64,000 nt of DNA from Saccharopolyspora phatthalungensis (lineage in GTDB: Bacteria; Actinomycetota; Actinomycetes; Mycobacteriales; Pseudonocardiaceae). Shown piece by piece: positions 8,801-16,445 of this stretch. The DNA is taken from NCBI RefSeq assembly GCF_014203395.1, contig NZ_JACHIW010000001.1, positions 1,364,001 to 1,428,000 on the forward strand, in the 5' to 3' direction. A program made the position numbers and the translations under genes. Numbering within the stretch: position 1 is the stretch's first letter; each line of letters starts with the position of its first letter. The notes beneath the pieces are model-generated. The model made no database searches. It was not told the DNA's origin and saw nothing but the letters and a program-made list of their open reading frames with translations.

Positions 8801-9075
8801 ACGTTGAGCCGACGCAGGTTCTGCGCGGCGATCTGGCCGTTCGAGCAGATGTAGACGATGTCGATGCGCTCGTCGCCGGCCTCGGTCAGGTGCTCGACGG
8901 CGCGGGCGACGACGCCCCGGGCAACGTGCGTCTTGCCGAGTCCGACCTCGTCCGCGACGAGGAACCTGCCGGTTCCGTCGTCATCCCAAAGCCGTTCGTG
9001 CACGTAGTCGACGGTGGCGCGCTGAAAGTCCTTGAGGCCGCGCAGCACCTCGCCGGTCTTCGGCAGTTCGCTCAT
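5899..9075 (-). CDS. SNF2-like DEAD/DEAH helicase of a three-gene defence module
   Basis: This 1058-aa superfamily 2 ATPase has Walker A in ADEVGLGKTHVA (about 41-52), a DEAH-like DEFH box (267-270), SATPYKMY (301-308) as motif III, and in the C-terminal lobe GQEGLDFHTY and QREGRVHRF (motifs V/VI, about 880-930). The long insertion between the lobes is typical of defence helicases. Its ATG (9073-9075) overlaps the stop of the PLD gene (ATGA), so the trio DUF6361, PLD, helicase is one translationally coupled operon. The combination resembles the Azaca (ZacABC) phage-defence system as I remember it. The helicase probably remodels or unwinds invading nucleic acid for the PLD nuclease; this is inference. 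Confidence 0.82.
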   Translation of the reverse strand: MSELPKTGEVLRGLKDFQRATVDYVHERLWDDDGTGRFLVADEVGLGKTHVARGVVARAVEHLTEAGDERIDIVYICSNGQIAAQNLRRLNVIGGQQVEHADRLTMLPKALRDIDTQRVNFISFTPGTSFDITDHGGKQQERVLLYWLLERFLGSHEINLRKGYWTRFFEGYASTERFKALLRKRGESITVPETFVDDFTAALKEARTDDGRPLVRAVQDCATRFHNLRGRPEQSLSRQRYGLIGALRALVARTAVRALHPDLVILDEFHRFKDLLTGEGAGSELAGALMSNPGTRVLLLSATPYKMYTLPDEPGGEDHHEDFVATYKFLAGDDKADELRAHLRVQREALLGARDQLDGKNACVEIENRLREVMCRTERTTGNADGDSMVTERPLGTIQTDADDLRAWLGVAEVAKVLDAPDQLEYWRSAPYLLNLMDHQYKAKHALVSRCGSRDRELAKAVRNARGLLRHRDVHGYGALEASNAKMRALFHDVLDREAFRLPWIAPSLPYWTLEGPYADPELAGFTKRLVFSAWAVVPKSISVMLSYEAERRLVGSSRRNYDDRRQSQLLTFSFGADRRLAGMPVFALMYPSPTLARLGDPLRWAREHDTTLPLDRAWLMEAVTTEIQRLLDELPRSDAAVADQRWYWAAPLVLDADVNDQQAFLTQLATGGEDEEHDWSRSMAEHIERARDLDPTSLGPMPDDLAEVLAAIALAGPGTVALRALLRLSAELEPIGLDLRRFAWWISAGFRSFFNRPEIIAMLRREQATEAYWRSVLNTCLDGCIGAALDEYVHMLADTYRDADAYTKAYELAWAVYAVLGSHADAGASPSSGARTGRSYLTALNTIDDFEVRADTVTHTSHRMRSHLAQTFGRRDEDNAGRRDKELRDAFNSPFWPYVLASTSVGQEGLDFHTYCHAVVHWNLPSNPVDLEQREGRVHRFKGHAVRKNVAAAYGHQLTFKNADPWEELFEIAVRERADGHNDLVPYWICPGEAGIERFVPIIPLSREVTKKQRLLRTLGAYRLVLGQPRQDDLLAYLGEDIDHTWTRIDLRPERHR

Positions 9076-10889
9076 CGTGCCTGCTCCTGCCAGACCTGCC
9101 GTACGGGCTGCCAGAGTTCGTCGAATCCCTCGGGCAGCAGATCGACGAGGTACGGATCGGATTCCATCTCGTTGCGAAGGTTGTGCACGCGCTCCAATGC
9201 GGCGTGGTCATTGGCCAGCGCCCGCACGAACCGCTCGAACAGCGGCGTATCCGCGGTGGCCGCCCGTTTCCACCGCTTTCCTGCCTCGCCGCCGGCGAGT
9301 TCGGCGGCGAAGAGTTCCGCTGCGGCCTCGTCACCGAGCAGCAAGAGCAGCAGCCGCAGGACGTCGTCCTTGCTGCGCAGGAACTGCGACAACAGCCGAG
9401 CTCCCCGATCGGCCACGTCGCCGTGTAGCCGGGCTACCAGTAATCGCCGCCCCGTTGCGGTCACCCTGTCGCGTTGCACCTGGACCTCGACCGCGATGTA
9501 GGGCGACAGGTCGCGCAGCGTCAGCCGCTGCCAGGTCAGCTCCCGCTCCCAGTCTCGGGAGTGGGTGACGAAGCGCAACGGTGCCGGGGCGACCCGGGTG
9601 GTGCCGAGTGCGGGGACATCCGGAAGCCGCAGCAGGACGTTGAACGGCTCGACATCGCCCTCGATGAACAAGTCGAGAGGCTCGGTTGCCACGGTGCGCA
9701 GCCATTCGTCGATCTCGTATTCCAATGCCTCTACCACCGGCTCGCTCGCCGCCTCGGCGGTGGTCTCGTAGGGCATGAGGACGCTGCGGAAGCTCATCTT
9801 GCCGCTCCCGGCGTCGGCCAGAAGGCTTTCGACTCCACACGTGTCGCTGGGACCGGTCAGCGCGACACCGAATTCGACGTTGCCGTTCCACCCGGCCCAC
9901 GTCGCGTTCGCCGAGCCGCTGATCACCGTGGCCGAACCGCGTTCTTCCAGTACCAGCACCTTGGCGTGCAGGCCCGACAAGCGCGACGGCACACCGGCAT
10001 CGTGCGGTTGCTGGTCGGGTTCGCCGGAACCGTCGTCGGATTCGGCCTGTGGCTGCAGGACGAACACCGAATCGTCGGCGAAGGCATCGCCTCCCATGCG
10101 GTCGAAGGTTTCCGAGCGCGACACCCACGTGCGCTCCGCCACGTTGTCACAGACCAGAGCGGTGAATGCCGCGTCCAAAAACGGCGAGATGACCACTGCC
10201 CGGCTCACCGGACCGGCGAACGGATCGTTGCCCGTGCCCAGCCCCAGCGGCAGCAGCTCACCGGACCGGAAGGGGGCGGGCACCTCGAAGACGACGCCCT
10301 CCAGCCCCGCGACGAGATCGTTGATTTGCCGGCGGCGTTGTGCCGACACCGTGGTCACCGACCGGCCGGGTAAAGCGCTGAGGAAATCTCGCAGCGGCTC
10401 GGCGGTGATCGTCTTCCGGGCGCCGGCATCGGTTTCGTCGAGGCGCACGACCGTGTCCCAGCTGCGATCGAAGGTCAGATTCCGGCTCAGGCACACCACC
10501 CGGTGTTGGAGTTCGCCGTCAGGTGAGCGCAAACGCACTGCCCACAGCTTCGGGTGGAACAGTCGCCCCTCGGCAGGGGCGGTGACTTCATGGACCACAT
10601 CTTCGAGGTGTGCGAACAACGGCTGGTAGGACCGAGGAACCGCCAGCTCACCGGCTTGGCAGAACACAGTGGTGTGATCGGCATGCCTGCGCAGGCCGTG
10701 CAGCACCGCCACCGGGTCGTTCAACTGGCCCCGCATATCGGTGGCGTCGTGCAGTGCGAAGGTCATCGGCACCAGCAGCAGCGCGGCGAGATCGAGACTG
10801 TAGGTCGTGCCGACGGCGACGTCGACGACGTAGCCCGGCGGCGGCCGCAGCACGTCACTGAACAGGTGCCGGGAATCCGGTGCCAGCAT
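9072..10889 (-). CDS. Phospholipase D-family nuclease-like protein
   Basis: This 605-aa protein carries two PLD-type half-sites: HPKLW (about His112, Lys114) followed by the SRNLT strand, and LHAKVLVLE (about His308, Lys310) followed by GSANAT (325-330). This two-HxK arrangement is used by PLD-superfamily nucleases. An N-terminal region (1-95) of unknown fold and a C-terminal helical region (about 400-605) flank them. The start at ATG 10887-10889 overlaps by one base the stop of the DUF6361 gene (TGATG), with GGGGGAGAG as ribosome site. Within the operon it is the likely effector nuclease. The DNA or RNA preference is not visible from sequence. Confidence 0.8.
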   Translation of the reverse strand: MLAPDSRHLFSDVLRPPPGYVVDVAVGTTYSLDLAALLLVPMTFALHDATDMRGQLNDPVAVLHGLRRHADHTTVFCQAGELAVPRSYQPLFAHLEDVVHEVTAPAEGRLFHPKLWAVRLRSPDGELQHRVVCLSRNLTFDRSWDTVVRLDETDAGARKTITAEPLRDFLSALPGRSVTTVSAQRRRQINDLVAGLEGVVFEVPAPFRSGELLPLGLGTGNDPFAGPVSRAVVISPFLDAAFTALVCDNVAERTWVSRSETFDRMGGDAFADDSVFVLQPQAESDDGSGEPDQQPHDAGVPSRLSGLHAKVLVLEERGSATVISGSANATWAGWNGNVEFGVALTGPSDTCGVESLLADAGSGKMSFRSVLMPYETTAEAASEPVVEALEYEIDEWLRTVATEPLDLFIEGDVEPFNVLLRLPDVPALGTTRVAPAPLRFVTHSRDWERELTWQRLTLRDLSPYIAVEVQVQRDRVTATGRRLLVARLHGDVADRGARLLSQFLRSKDDVLRLLLLLLGDEAAAELFAAELAGGEAGKRWKRAATADTPLFERFVRALANDHAALERVHNLRNEMESDPYLVDLLPEGFDELWQPVRQVWQEQAR

Positions 10890-12091
10890 CAGCTCTCCCC
10901 CGCCGTGTGCAGGTCGTTGAGCCATCGGTCGGCCACCTGCCACCGGAAGGTCAGCCGCCCCAGTCCACTTTCCCCGGACCAGACATTGAGCGCCGCCTGG
11001 TTGTCGAACCGCGAACGACTCCCTTTCAGCGCACGCTCCCGGTTGCGCACCAGGTGGCGGGCCTGCTGACTGTCAGACACCGGCTCGCCTGTTTCGACAA
11101 TCCGGCGCCACATGCCAAAGAACTCCCGCAGCCCTGGTCTGGCCCGACGGCCGGCACGCTCGGTCATCTCCCACAGGCTGCTGTGGTTCCAGCCGATGAG
11201 GGCACCCGAGTCATCCAATTCCTGCTCCCATTCGGACAGCAAGCCACGGTATGTCTCGACCAGCTCCGTTCCGTCGGTCTGCCCGTCACTGATCTGCTCG
11301 GCGAGCATCAAGTTGTACAGCAGAACCGCGCCGTGGAAGACCACGTTGAGCCGCCGCGCGTGCTCCACGATGTCCTGCAGGTCGACGGGGAAACCGTCCA
11401 GGGCAGGGTGCTCCCAGATGTAGGCGACGCCTTGCTCATTGTGCTCGGGATGGGCCGCGAGCCAGCCCAGCAACGAGTCACCGACGCTGCCAAGTATGCA
11501 GTCCCGGAGAAACTCGGCCTCCGCACTGACAAGCTCGGTTGTGCACTCCTCGAGCCAGCCCCGCGGTGGTCCAGGCAGATTCGGGTGCAGGCCGGTCACC
11601 GCCACCGCACGACTCACCAGTGGTGCGTCGTCGACCGAACGCTGTGCGCGCATCCCTTGCCGAAACCAGCCTTGCGCACTGGTGTCAACGGTGACGATGC
11701 CGTACCGGCACAACGCGCTCCAGTACATCTCACTGGGGGTTCTGCGCAGCTTCGCTCGCGCTTCTCGCCCGATGATGCCCTCGTAATCGGTGGAACCCTT
11801 CAGCAAGGCCTCGATCGTACGCAACTCGATTCGCCGCATCCGTTGGGCCGCGGAGTCACCGCGATGGCGTGATCCGACCGCCTCCGCCATCGCCCAGGGC
11901 ACCAGGAGCAGGTAGCGCACCTTGGTGTGCAGGGTCGACGTGCCGGGGAACAACAGGTCAGCGATCGCATCGCGCACCGGGCCGATGCCGAGTTCGTCGA
12001 GAGTGCCCTTCTCTTTGAACAGCTCGACGACCTGCATCATTCGCCGTCGTTGCTCGTCATCTACATCGAGCCACCCGAACGTCGAGCCCAT
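10889..12091 (-). CDS. DUF6361-family protein, first gene of the helicase/PLD operon
   Basis: This 400-aa protein opens with FGWLDVDDEQRRRMMQVVEL, then FKEKGTLDELGIGPVRDAIA and the segment LFPGTSTLHTKVRYLLLVPW, the signature I associate with DUF6361. No catalytic motif can be read. The start at ATG 12089-12091 is preceded by GGAGG 4-5 nt away; an in-frame start 14 codons earlier lacks one. It is promoter-proximal in the three-gene minus-strand operon and is coupled to the PLD gene. Members of this family sit next to PLD and helicase genes in defence loci. Its role, whether sensor or scaffold, is unknown. Confidence 0.72.
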   Translation of the reverse strand: MGSTFGWLDVDDEQRRRMMQVVELFKEKGTLDELGIGPVRDAIADLLFPGTSTLHTKVRYLLLVPWAMAEAVGSRHRGDSAAQRMRRIELRTIEALLKGSTDYEGIIGREARAKLRRTPSEMYWSALCRYGIVTVDTSAQGWFRQGMRAQRSVDDAPLVSRAVAVTGLHPNLPGPPRGWLEECTTELVSAEAEFLRDCILGSVGDSLLGWLAAHPEHNEQGVAYIWEHPALDGFPVDLQDIVEHARRLNVVFHGAVLLYNLMLAEQISDGQTDGTELVETYRGLLSEWEQELDDSGALIGWNHSSLWEMTERAGRRARPGLREFFGMWRRIVETGEPVSDSQQARHLVRNRERALKGSRSRFDNQAALNVWSGESGLGRLTFRWQVADRWLNDLHTAGES

Positions 12092-12718
12092 CCAGCCTCC
12101 GGCCCCCACCTGGTGAACGAGGAATTCACACAATACTAATCACGCTCATGGGGCGAAACCACGATTCATCCACGCGCAATGAGGGGCTATGTAGGTACGC
12201 GGACCATTTCAACACCGATCGTCCACATTAGAGCCTCGACGGACACCCGCCGGAGCACGATCTCACAGCGGTAATTGATCAACGAATACCCCGAGCCGCC
12301 CAAAGCTGATCGTAAAACCCGAGTTCAGACCCAAGTTCTGAGCTTTGGCGCAGCACAAGGAGCACGCCACGCCCGGCTCCTACGACGTGGCCCGCACTGC
12401 CGCGGCAGGCGCCTGCCGTACGACGCTAGGCCAATCCAGTGAATGACGTCTCGCCACCGCGACACCAGGTAACGCCGGATGCCCTTATCGAGATCCATGG
12501 ATGAGGGCGGAACACGACGATGCCCATCACGCAAGCCTGAGTGGGCCAGGTGAGAGGACCACGTCGCTTTGTTCGGCAAGAATCAGTGCGCGGAGATTGC
12601 TGCACCTCAACACCGCCTGACCGCGGCGCATGCCGCGATCGCCGAGCTACGCGCGTGGGTGGTTCCAGGAACGAGGACTCGGCCCTCAACTCGTCCCTGC
12701 GAAGCTCGCAATCAAGCA
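12092..12718. other. 627-nt non-coding gap with a 16-bp palindrome
   Basis: No gene is supported here. It should contain the promoter of the minus-strand DUF6361 operon, in the AT-richer stretch 12125-12250, and of the plus-strand hypothetical gene. A perfect 16-bp palindrome CGGCAGGCGCCTGCCG lies at 12403-12418. An open frame continues upstream from 12719 to 12569 but is not convincing as coding. Confidence 0.4.
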
Positions 12719-13306
12719 ATGATCAAGTGGCGACGCTCCATACCAGGGCTATCTGGAGGATCCTTGTCAGATCCAACCCGCACCGATTGTGTAGTCGACG
12801 CTCGTGGCGAAAAGATCATCATCTGGCACGTCAACACCGGCCCAGCGGTCGGCTTGTCACGCCTAACAGGCGCATGGACCTTCGGCCTCGACGAAGTGGA
12901 CAAGGTCAAACTGCTCGTAGCCGAACGTCGCGTGCTCATGACATCAGCCGGGCAGGAGGCTCTCGACCAACTCAGCATCGCCGTCCCGGCGCGCATCGCC
13001 CCAGACGTCACTCTTGACAGTCTGCGGACGCAGCGGGACGAACTACAGGCCGCATACGACGCCCAAGAACGCGATGATCTCGTCGCTCCGACCTGGCCGT
13101 CCCTGCCCGAGCCCATTGACATGCGAAACCCGCCGAGCGCGATATCACCGGAGCCGACCCAAGTAGCGCTCGCTCTAGCTCGCTGGTTGGCGCAGGTCGC
13201 AGCCACTTGGGAAAAGATCGAGGCTCAACGTGTCGTGCGCGGGTACATGCCTGGTGGCCACAAACGTCGGCCCACTCCCATTGCAATCTCGAAGGCCGAC
13301 AAGTAA
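12719..13306 (+). CDS. Hypothetical protein
   Basis: This 195-aa product begins MIKWRRSIPG from ATG 12719. The open frame extends 50 codons further upstream to 12569, but that part is arginine/proline-rich and reads like non-coding DNA. The body has alternating beta-like segments (DARGEKIIIWHVNTGPAVGL, LTGAWTFGLDEVDKVKLLVA), an alpha-helical C-terminus and a basic tail (GGHKRRPTPI). I do not recognise the family. It sits between two defence-type genes and reads toward the exonuclease gene 289 nt downstream. The gap 13307-13595 shows nothing else. Confidence 0.45.
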   Translation: MIKWRRSIPGLSGGSLSDPTRTDCVVDARGEKIIIWHVNTGPAVGLSRLTGAWTFGLDEVDKVKLLVAERRVLMTSAGQEALDQLSIAVPARIAPDVTLDSLRTQRDELQAAYDAQERDDLVAPTWPSLPEPIDMRNPPSAISPEPTQVALALARWLAQVAATWEKIEAQRVVRGYMPGGHKRRPTPIAISKADK

Positions 13307-13595
13307 ACGTACTTGACCATGCGGCCTTTCGATGACACGGCGGCCACCCAAGGTCGGCCCCTCTGCGCCATCGCCCTCACTGCCGTCGAAGACGGCCAGG
13401 TCACACGATTCCACTCATGGTCTGCCCAAACCCTGCCCTGCTCAGGTCCGTTCAATCCGGGGTGATCTCCGGATCCATTAGAAGGCAGCAGTCGGTGCGG
13501 GAGGGATCCCGCCTAACGGCGGTCAGCGCGTGATTACTTGTGCGCTGCCCGAGCGGCAGCGTCTGGCTGAACTAACAGAAAACTGGAGCACACGA

Positions 13596-14837
13596 ATGAC
13601 CGGACCCGGATACGCCGTCATCGACCTCGAAACGACCGGTATCCACCCCGGGCGCCACGAGCGGATCGTGGAGATCGGTGTCGTGCACCTCTCCCCGCAG
13701 GGGCACGTCACCGGATGCTGGGAAACCCTGGTGAACCCGCAGCGCGACCTCGGCCCACAACGAATCCACGGCATCGCCGCAGCCGAAGTTCTGCGAGCAC
13801 CGAGGTTCGAGCAGATCAGCGGCGAACTCGCCGAACTGCTAATGGGTCGGGTCATCGTCGCGCATAACCTGCGCTTCGACGCAGGCTTTCTCGCTGCAGA
13901 ATTCGCGCGCTGCGAAGTCACCCCGCCTATCAGCCACGAACTCGGCCTGTGCACGATGACGCTGGCTCGCCGTTACCTTCCCGGCGCCGGACGGAGTCTG
14001 GCCGACTGCTGCGCTGCCTTCGGCATCTCGATTGACAACGCGCACCGCGCGATCGATGACGCCGCTGCTGCGGCGCATCTCCTCGCCGGCTATCTAGACC
14101 TCGATCCGCAGAGCCTCACGTGGAGCCAGGCACTCGCAGACGCCTCCTCTCTACCCTGGCCACGTGTTCAACACCCGCGCGCCACTTGGTGTCCGCGTGG
14201 GCACGCCCGCCGTGAGGAGGAACATTTCCTCACCCGCCTCGTCGAGCGCATGCCCGACCCCTGCACACCCGAGCTGCACTCGGCCTACCTCGCGATCCTC
14301 GACCAGGCACTGTTAGACCGGCACATCTCCGTCACCGAGGCGGACGCCCTGGTCGCGGTCGCCCAGGAACTCAACATCGGGCGTACCGCGGCACGCGAAC
14401 TGCACACCCTCTACGTACGCGAACTAGCGAAGGCCGCATGGGCAGACGGAGTGATCACCGACGACGAGCGCCACGACCTGCTGATGGTCGCTGACATGCT
14501 GGGCTTGGCCAACCACGAGGTAGACACCATCCTCGAAACCGAACGAACCTCGCCCTCGAAACCAACTCTGTACCACGGTTCGTTCCACCTGGAGCCCGGC
14601 GATCTGGTGGTGTTCACGGGCGACATGAGCCGACCCCGGAGCGAGTGGGAAAGCGCCGCTGCCGCAGCAGGTCTGCAACCCCACGGCGCGGTCACCAAGA
14701 AGGTCAAGCTTCTGGTCGCCGCAGACCCCGACAGCCAGTCAGGCAAGGCCCGCAAGGCGCGTGACTATTCCATCCCCGTCATCACAGAAACCGCCTTCGG
14801 CCGAATGCTCGACTCGATTACCCAGCTACCAGCGTGA
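13596..14837 (+). CDS. DEDDh exonuclease with TerB-like and BRCT domains
   Basis: This 413-aa protein has an N-terminal DnaQ-like 3'-5' exonuclease: DLETTG (Asp10, Glu12) as Exo I, HNLRFDAGFL as Exo II and AHRAIDD as Exo III, giving the DEDDh set. A middle helical region with WADGVITDDERHDLLMVADM resembles TerB-type domains. The C-terminus (about 335-410), with PGDLVVFTGDM and VKLLVAADPDSQSGKARKAR, is a BRCT domain. Such fusions occur as DNA polymerase III epsilon-like proteins outside the replisome. ATG 13596 is chosen because the exonuclease fold begins directly there, with a GGAG upstream. It is separated from the convergent DndB-like gene by a strong terminator. A DNA repair or defence role is inferred. 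Confidence 0.82.
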   Translation: MTGPGYAVIDLETTGIHPGRHERIVEIGVVHLSPQGHVTGCWETLVNPQRDLGPQRIHGIAAAEVLRAPRFEQISGELAELLMGRVIVAHNLRFDAGFLAAEFARCEVTPPISHELGLCTMTLARRYLPGAGRSLADCCAAFGISIDNAHRAIDDAAAAAHLLAGYLDLDPQSLTWSQALADASSLPWPRVQHPRATWCPRGHARREEEHFLTRLVERMPDPCTPELHSAYLAILDQALLDRHISVTEADALVAVAQELNIGRTAARELHTLYVRELAKAAWADGVITDDERHDLLMVADMLGLANHEVDTILETERTSPSKPTLYHGSFHLEPGDLVVFTGDMSRPRSEWESAAAAAGLQPHGAVTKKVKLLVAADPDSQSGKARKARDYSIPVITETAFGRMLDSITQLPA

Positions 14838-14964
14838 AAGCAACGTTGAGGTTCCGCGTTAGCTCGGAGACCGCTGAACTTGGCCTTCGGCTGCGGCTGG
14901 ACGTATTGGGATGGACATCGCTTTCTTGTTTCCTTAATGGATGATCGCGCGGCTTGGCCGGAAT

Positions 14965-15006
14965 CGTGAGCGCTTTGGGGTGCCATGACGCCCCAAAGTG
15001 CTCACG
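14965..15006. terminator. Bidirectional terminator between exonuclease and DndB-like genes
   Basis: CGTGAGCGCTTTGGGG (14965-14980) pairs with CCCCAAAGTGCTCACG (14991-15006) with one G-U pair around a 10-nt loop. It lies between two convergent genes (stops at 14837 and 15037) and can serve both. Confidence 0.75.
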
Positions 15007-15036
15007 GTGGGCTCGCGCCGGGGTGGAAGTTCGTGA

Positions 15037-16257
15037 TCAGTGGCCGCGGATCCTGCGGCCGTACTCGCTGTCCGGCTCCAGCAGGGCATTGGCGACGCGG
15101 CCACCGGAATCCTTGGCGCCACCGCCGAAGTTGAGGACGCCGTTGGCGTTCATGCTGGCCGCGACTCCGTGCCAGTAACGGGCTTCCCGCTCCCAACGCA
15201 CCGATGCCAACAGGCTGAACAGCTCGTCTTCGCTGAGCATCCGTCCCTCGACGGCCCAGCCGGTGGCCTGGTGAGCGGCAATCCCGATGCCTGCCATGAC
15301 GGCCGGGGCGGAGACGGCCGAGCGCGTCGCGAACGGCACCGCGAGCCGGGAGATCAGGGCGGACAGCAGGACGGTGAGCCGGCGGGTGGCGTGTTCCACC
15401 GAAACGCCCGCAGGCATGGCGTTCGCCTGGGCCGGCGAAAGTCCCAGCCCCCTGCGTCCGTGCAGCGTGGTGACCGCCATCTCGCGCAGCGCGGACAGCG
15501 TGACGAGCTCCGAGCCGGTCTTCTTGAGCTGACGGCTGCGGGTTTCGAGGAACTTCGTGAGTGCGACGAGTTCCCCGTTGTGCTCCAGCTTGACCGCGTC
15601 AGCGACCTGGCGGGCAATCTGGGTGCACAGGTCGCGCTGGTCCATCGACATCGCCAGGTTCTTGGCAACCGAGACGCCCTCGACATTGCGGTCGTAGAAG
15701 ATCTGCCGCGCGTCATCGACACCGAGCCCCCAGTACAGCTCGAACGGCACCCGAACAGCCGTGAGCGCCTCATGGGTCAAGCCGAAGCTCGTAGGGTCGT
15801 CGTAGAGCTCGTGCCACGCGCTGACCTGCGTTTCGACGTCAACCGCGATCACGGCAGAGCCTGGCGTCACCGCGATGTTGCGGATGGCGGTGCCGGGGAC
15901 CAGCTCGTCGCTGATCCAGCCGAGCTCGTCGGCGAGCCAGAGCGTGACGGGCGGGGTCGACCACCCCGCGCCGTGTCGGCTGGTCAGCCCCTTCGCGATG
16001 TACTCGGCATACGGGGTGATGTTCTTGCCCTTGCTGGACTTCTGGATAGTCCGCTGCACCAGCCCACGGACCTCGGCATGTCTGCGCTGTGGACCGGAGG
16101 CGTACTGCAGAGCCCGCTTGTTCTCCTGATTCCTCGGCGACGGCACGAGCTGAATCAGCGTGGGCAGTCCCATGGTCCCGATGACGGCATCCGTCCGAAA
16201 CGGCATGACGGTCAACCGGATGCCGTCAACCTGCGGAGCAGGCATGGAAATGGACAC
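15037..16257 (-). CDS. DndB-like (DGQHR-type) DNA sulfur-modification regulator homologue
   Basis: This 406-aa protein is related to DndB. It has a central motif IFYDRNVEGVSVAKNLAMSM followed by DQRD, matching the DndB pattern F-x-D-x-N-x(6)-K-S/N-L, and nearby ELVTLSALREM. DndB is a regulator of phosphorothioation clusters and a DGQHR-fold protein; no dndACDE partners are in the window. GTG 16255-16257 is the likely start, because a perfect AGGAGGT (16264-16270) lies 6 nt upstream. The gene is divergent from the HTH/N6-methylase gene with 188 nt between them. It may act on or with that methylase or the type I system; this is inference. Confidence 0.75.
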   Translation of the reverse strand: MSISMPAPQVDGIRLTVMPFRTDAVIGTMGLPTLIQLVPSPRNQENKRALQYASGPQRRHAEVRGLVQRTIQKSSKGKNITPYAEYIAKGLTSRHGAGWSTPPVTLWLADELGWISDELVPGTAIRNIAVTPGSAVIAVDVETQVSAWHELYDDPTSFGLTHEALTAVRVPFELYWGLGVDDARQIFYDRNVEGVSVAKNLAMSMDQRDLCTQIARQVADAVKLEHNGELVALTKFLETRSRQLKKTGSELVTLSALREMAVTTLHGRRGLGLSPAQANAMPAGVSVEHATRRLTVLLSALISRLAVPFATRSAVSAPAVMAGIGIAAHQATGWAVEGRMLSEDELFSLLASVRWEREARYWHGVAASMNANGVLNFGGGAKDSGGRVANALLEPDSEYGRRIRGH

Positions 16258-16381
16258 GACAAAACCTCCTGAAGGTCGGTGAGGAGCTGGGCGAAGCGAG
16301 CGCTGGTCTGAGTGGTTACCCATCCGGCGATCACTGAAAGCTCCATCATGAGATCATGCGTTGAAAGCATTGTCAAATCTG

Positions 16382-16409
16382 TTTACAGCTGTCGACGATG
16401 CTGTAAGCT
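16382..16409 (+). promoter_or_regulatory. Promoter with overlapping 7-bp inverted repeat before the HTH-methylase gene
   Basis: TTTACA (16382-16387) and TAAGCT (16404-16409), 16 nt apart, form a reasonable sigma-70-like promoter 37 nt before the ATG at 16446. Perfect arms TTACAGC (16383-16389) and GCTGTAA (16400-16406), 10 nt apart, overlie the -35 and -10 elements. A dimer bound here would block transcription. The N-terminal HTH of the methylase itself is a candidate ligand. Confidence 0.5.
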
Positions 16410-16445
16410 GATCTCGTCGCAAACGACTACGGACGGGACGCTGTC

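Noticed and set aside
7600..9501. 633-aa plus-strand open frame opposite the helicase/PLD genes
   Set aside because: It is the antisense shadow of genes with clear motifs; the translation has no family features and no ribosome site.
5899..12091. DISARM assignment for the helicase/PLD genes
   Set aside because: DISARM needs a DUF1998 protein and a methylase in the operon; neither is here, and the third gene is DUF6361-like.
15037..16257. Complete Dnd phosphorothioation cluster
   Set aside because: Only a DndB-like gene is present; dndA, C, D and E are absent from the window.
15040..16272. 410-aa plus-strand frame opposite the DndB-like gene
   Set aside because: The composition is Arg/Gly/Ala-rich shadow sequence; the minus strand has the DndB motif and a perfect ribosome site.
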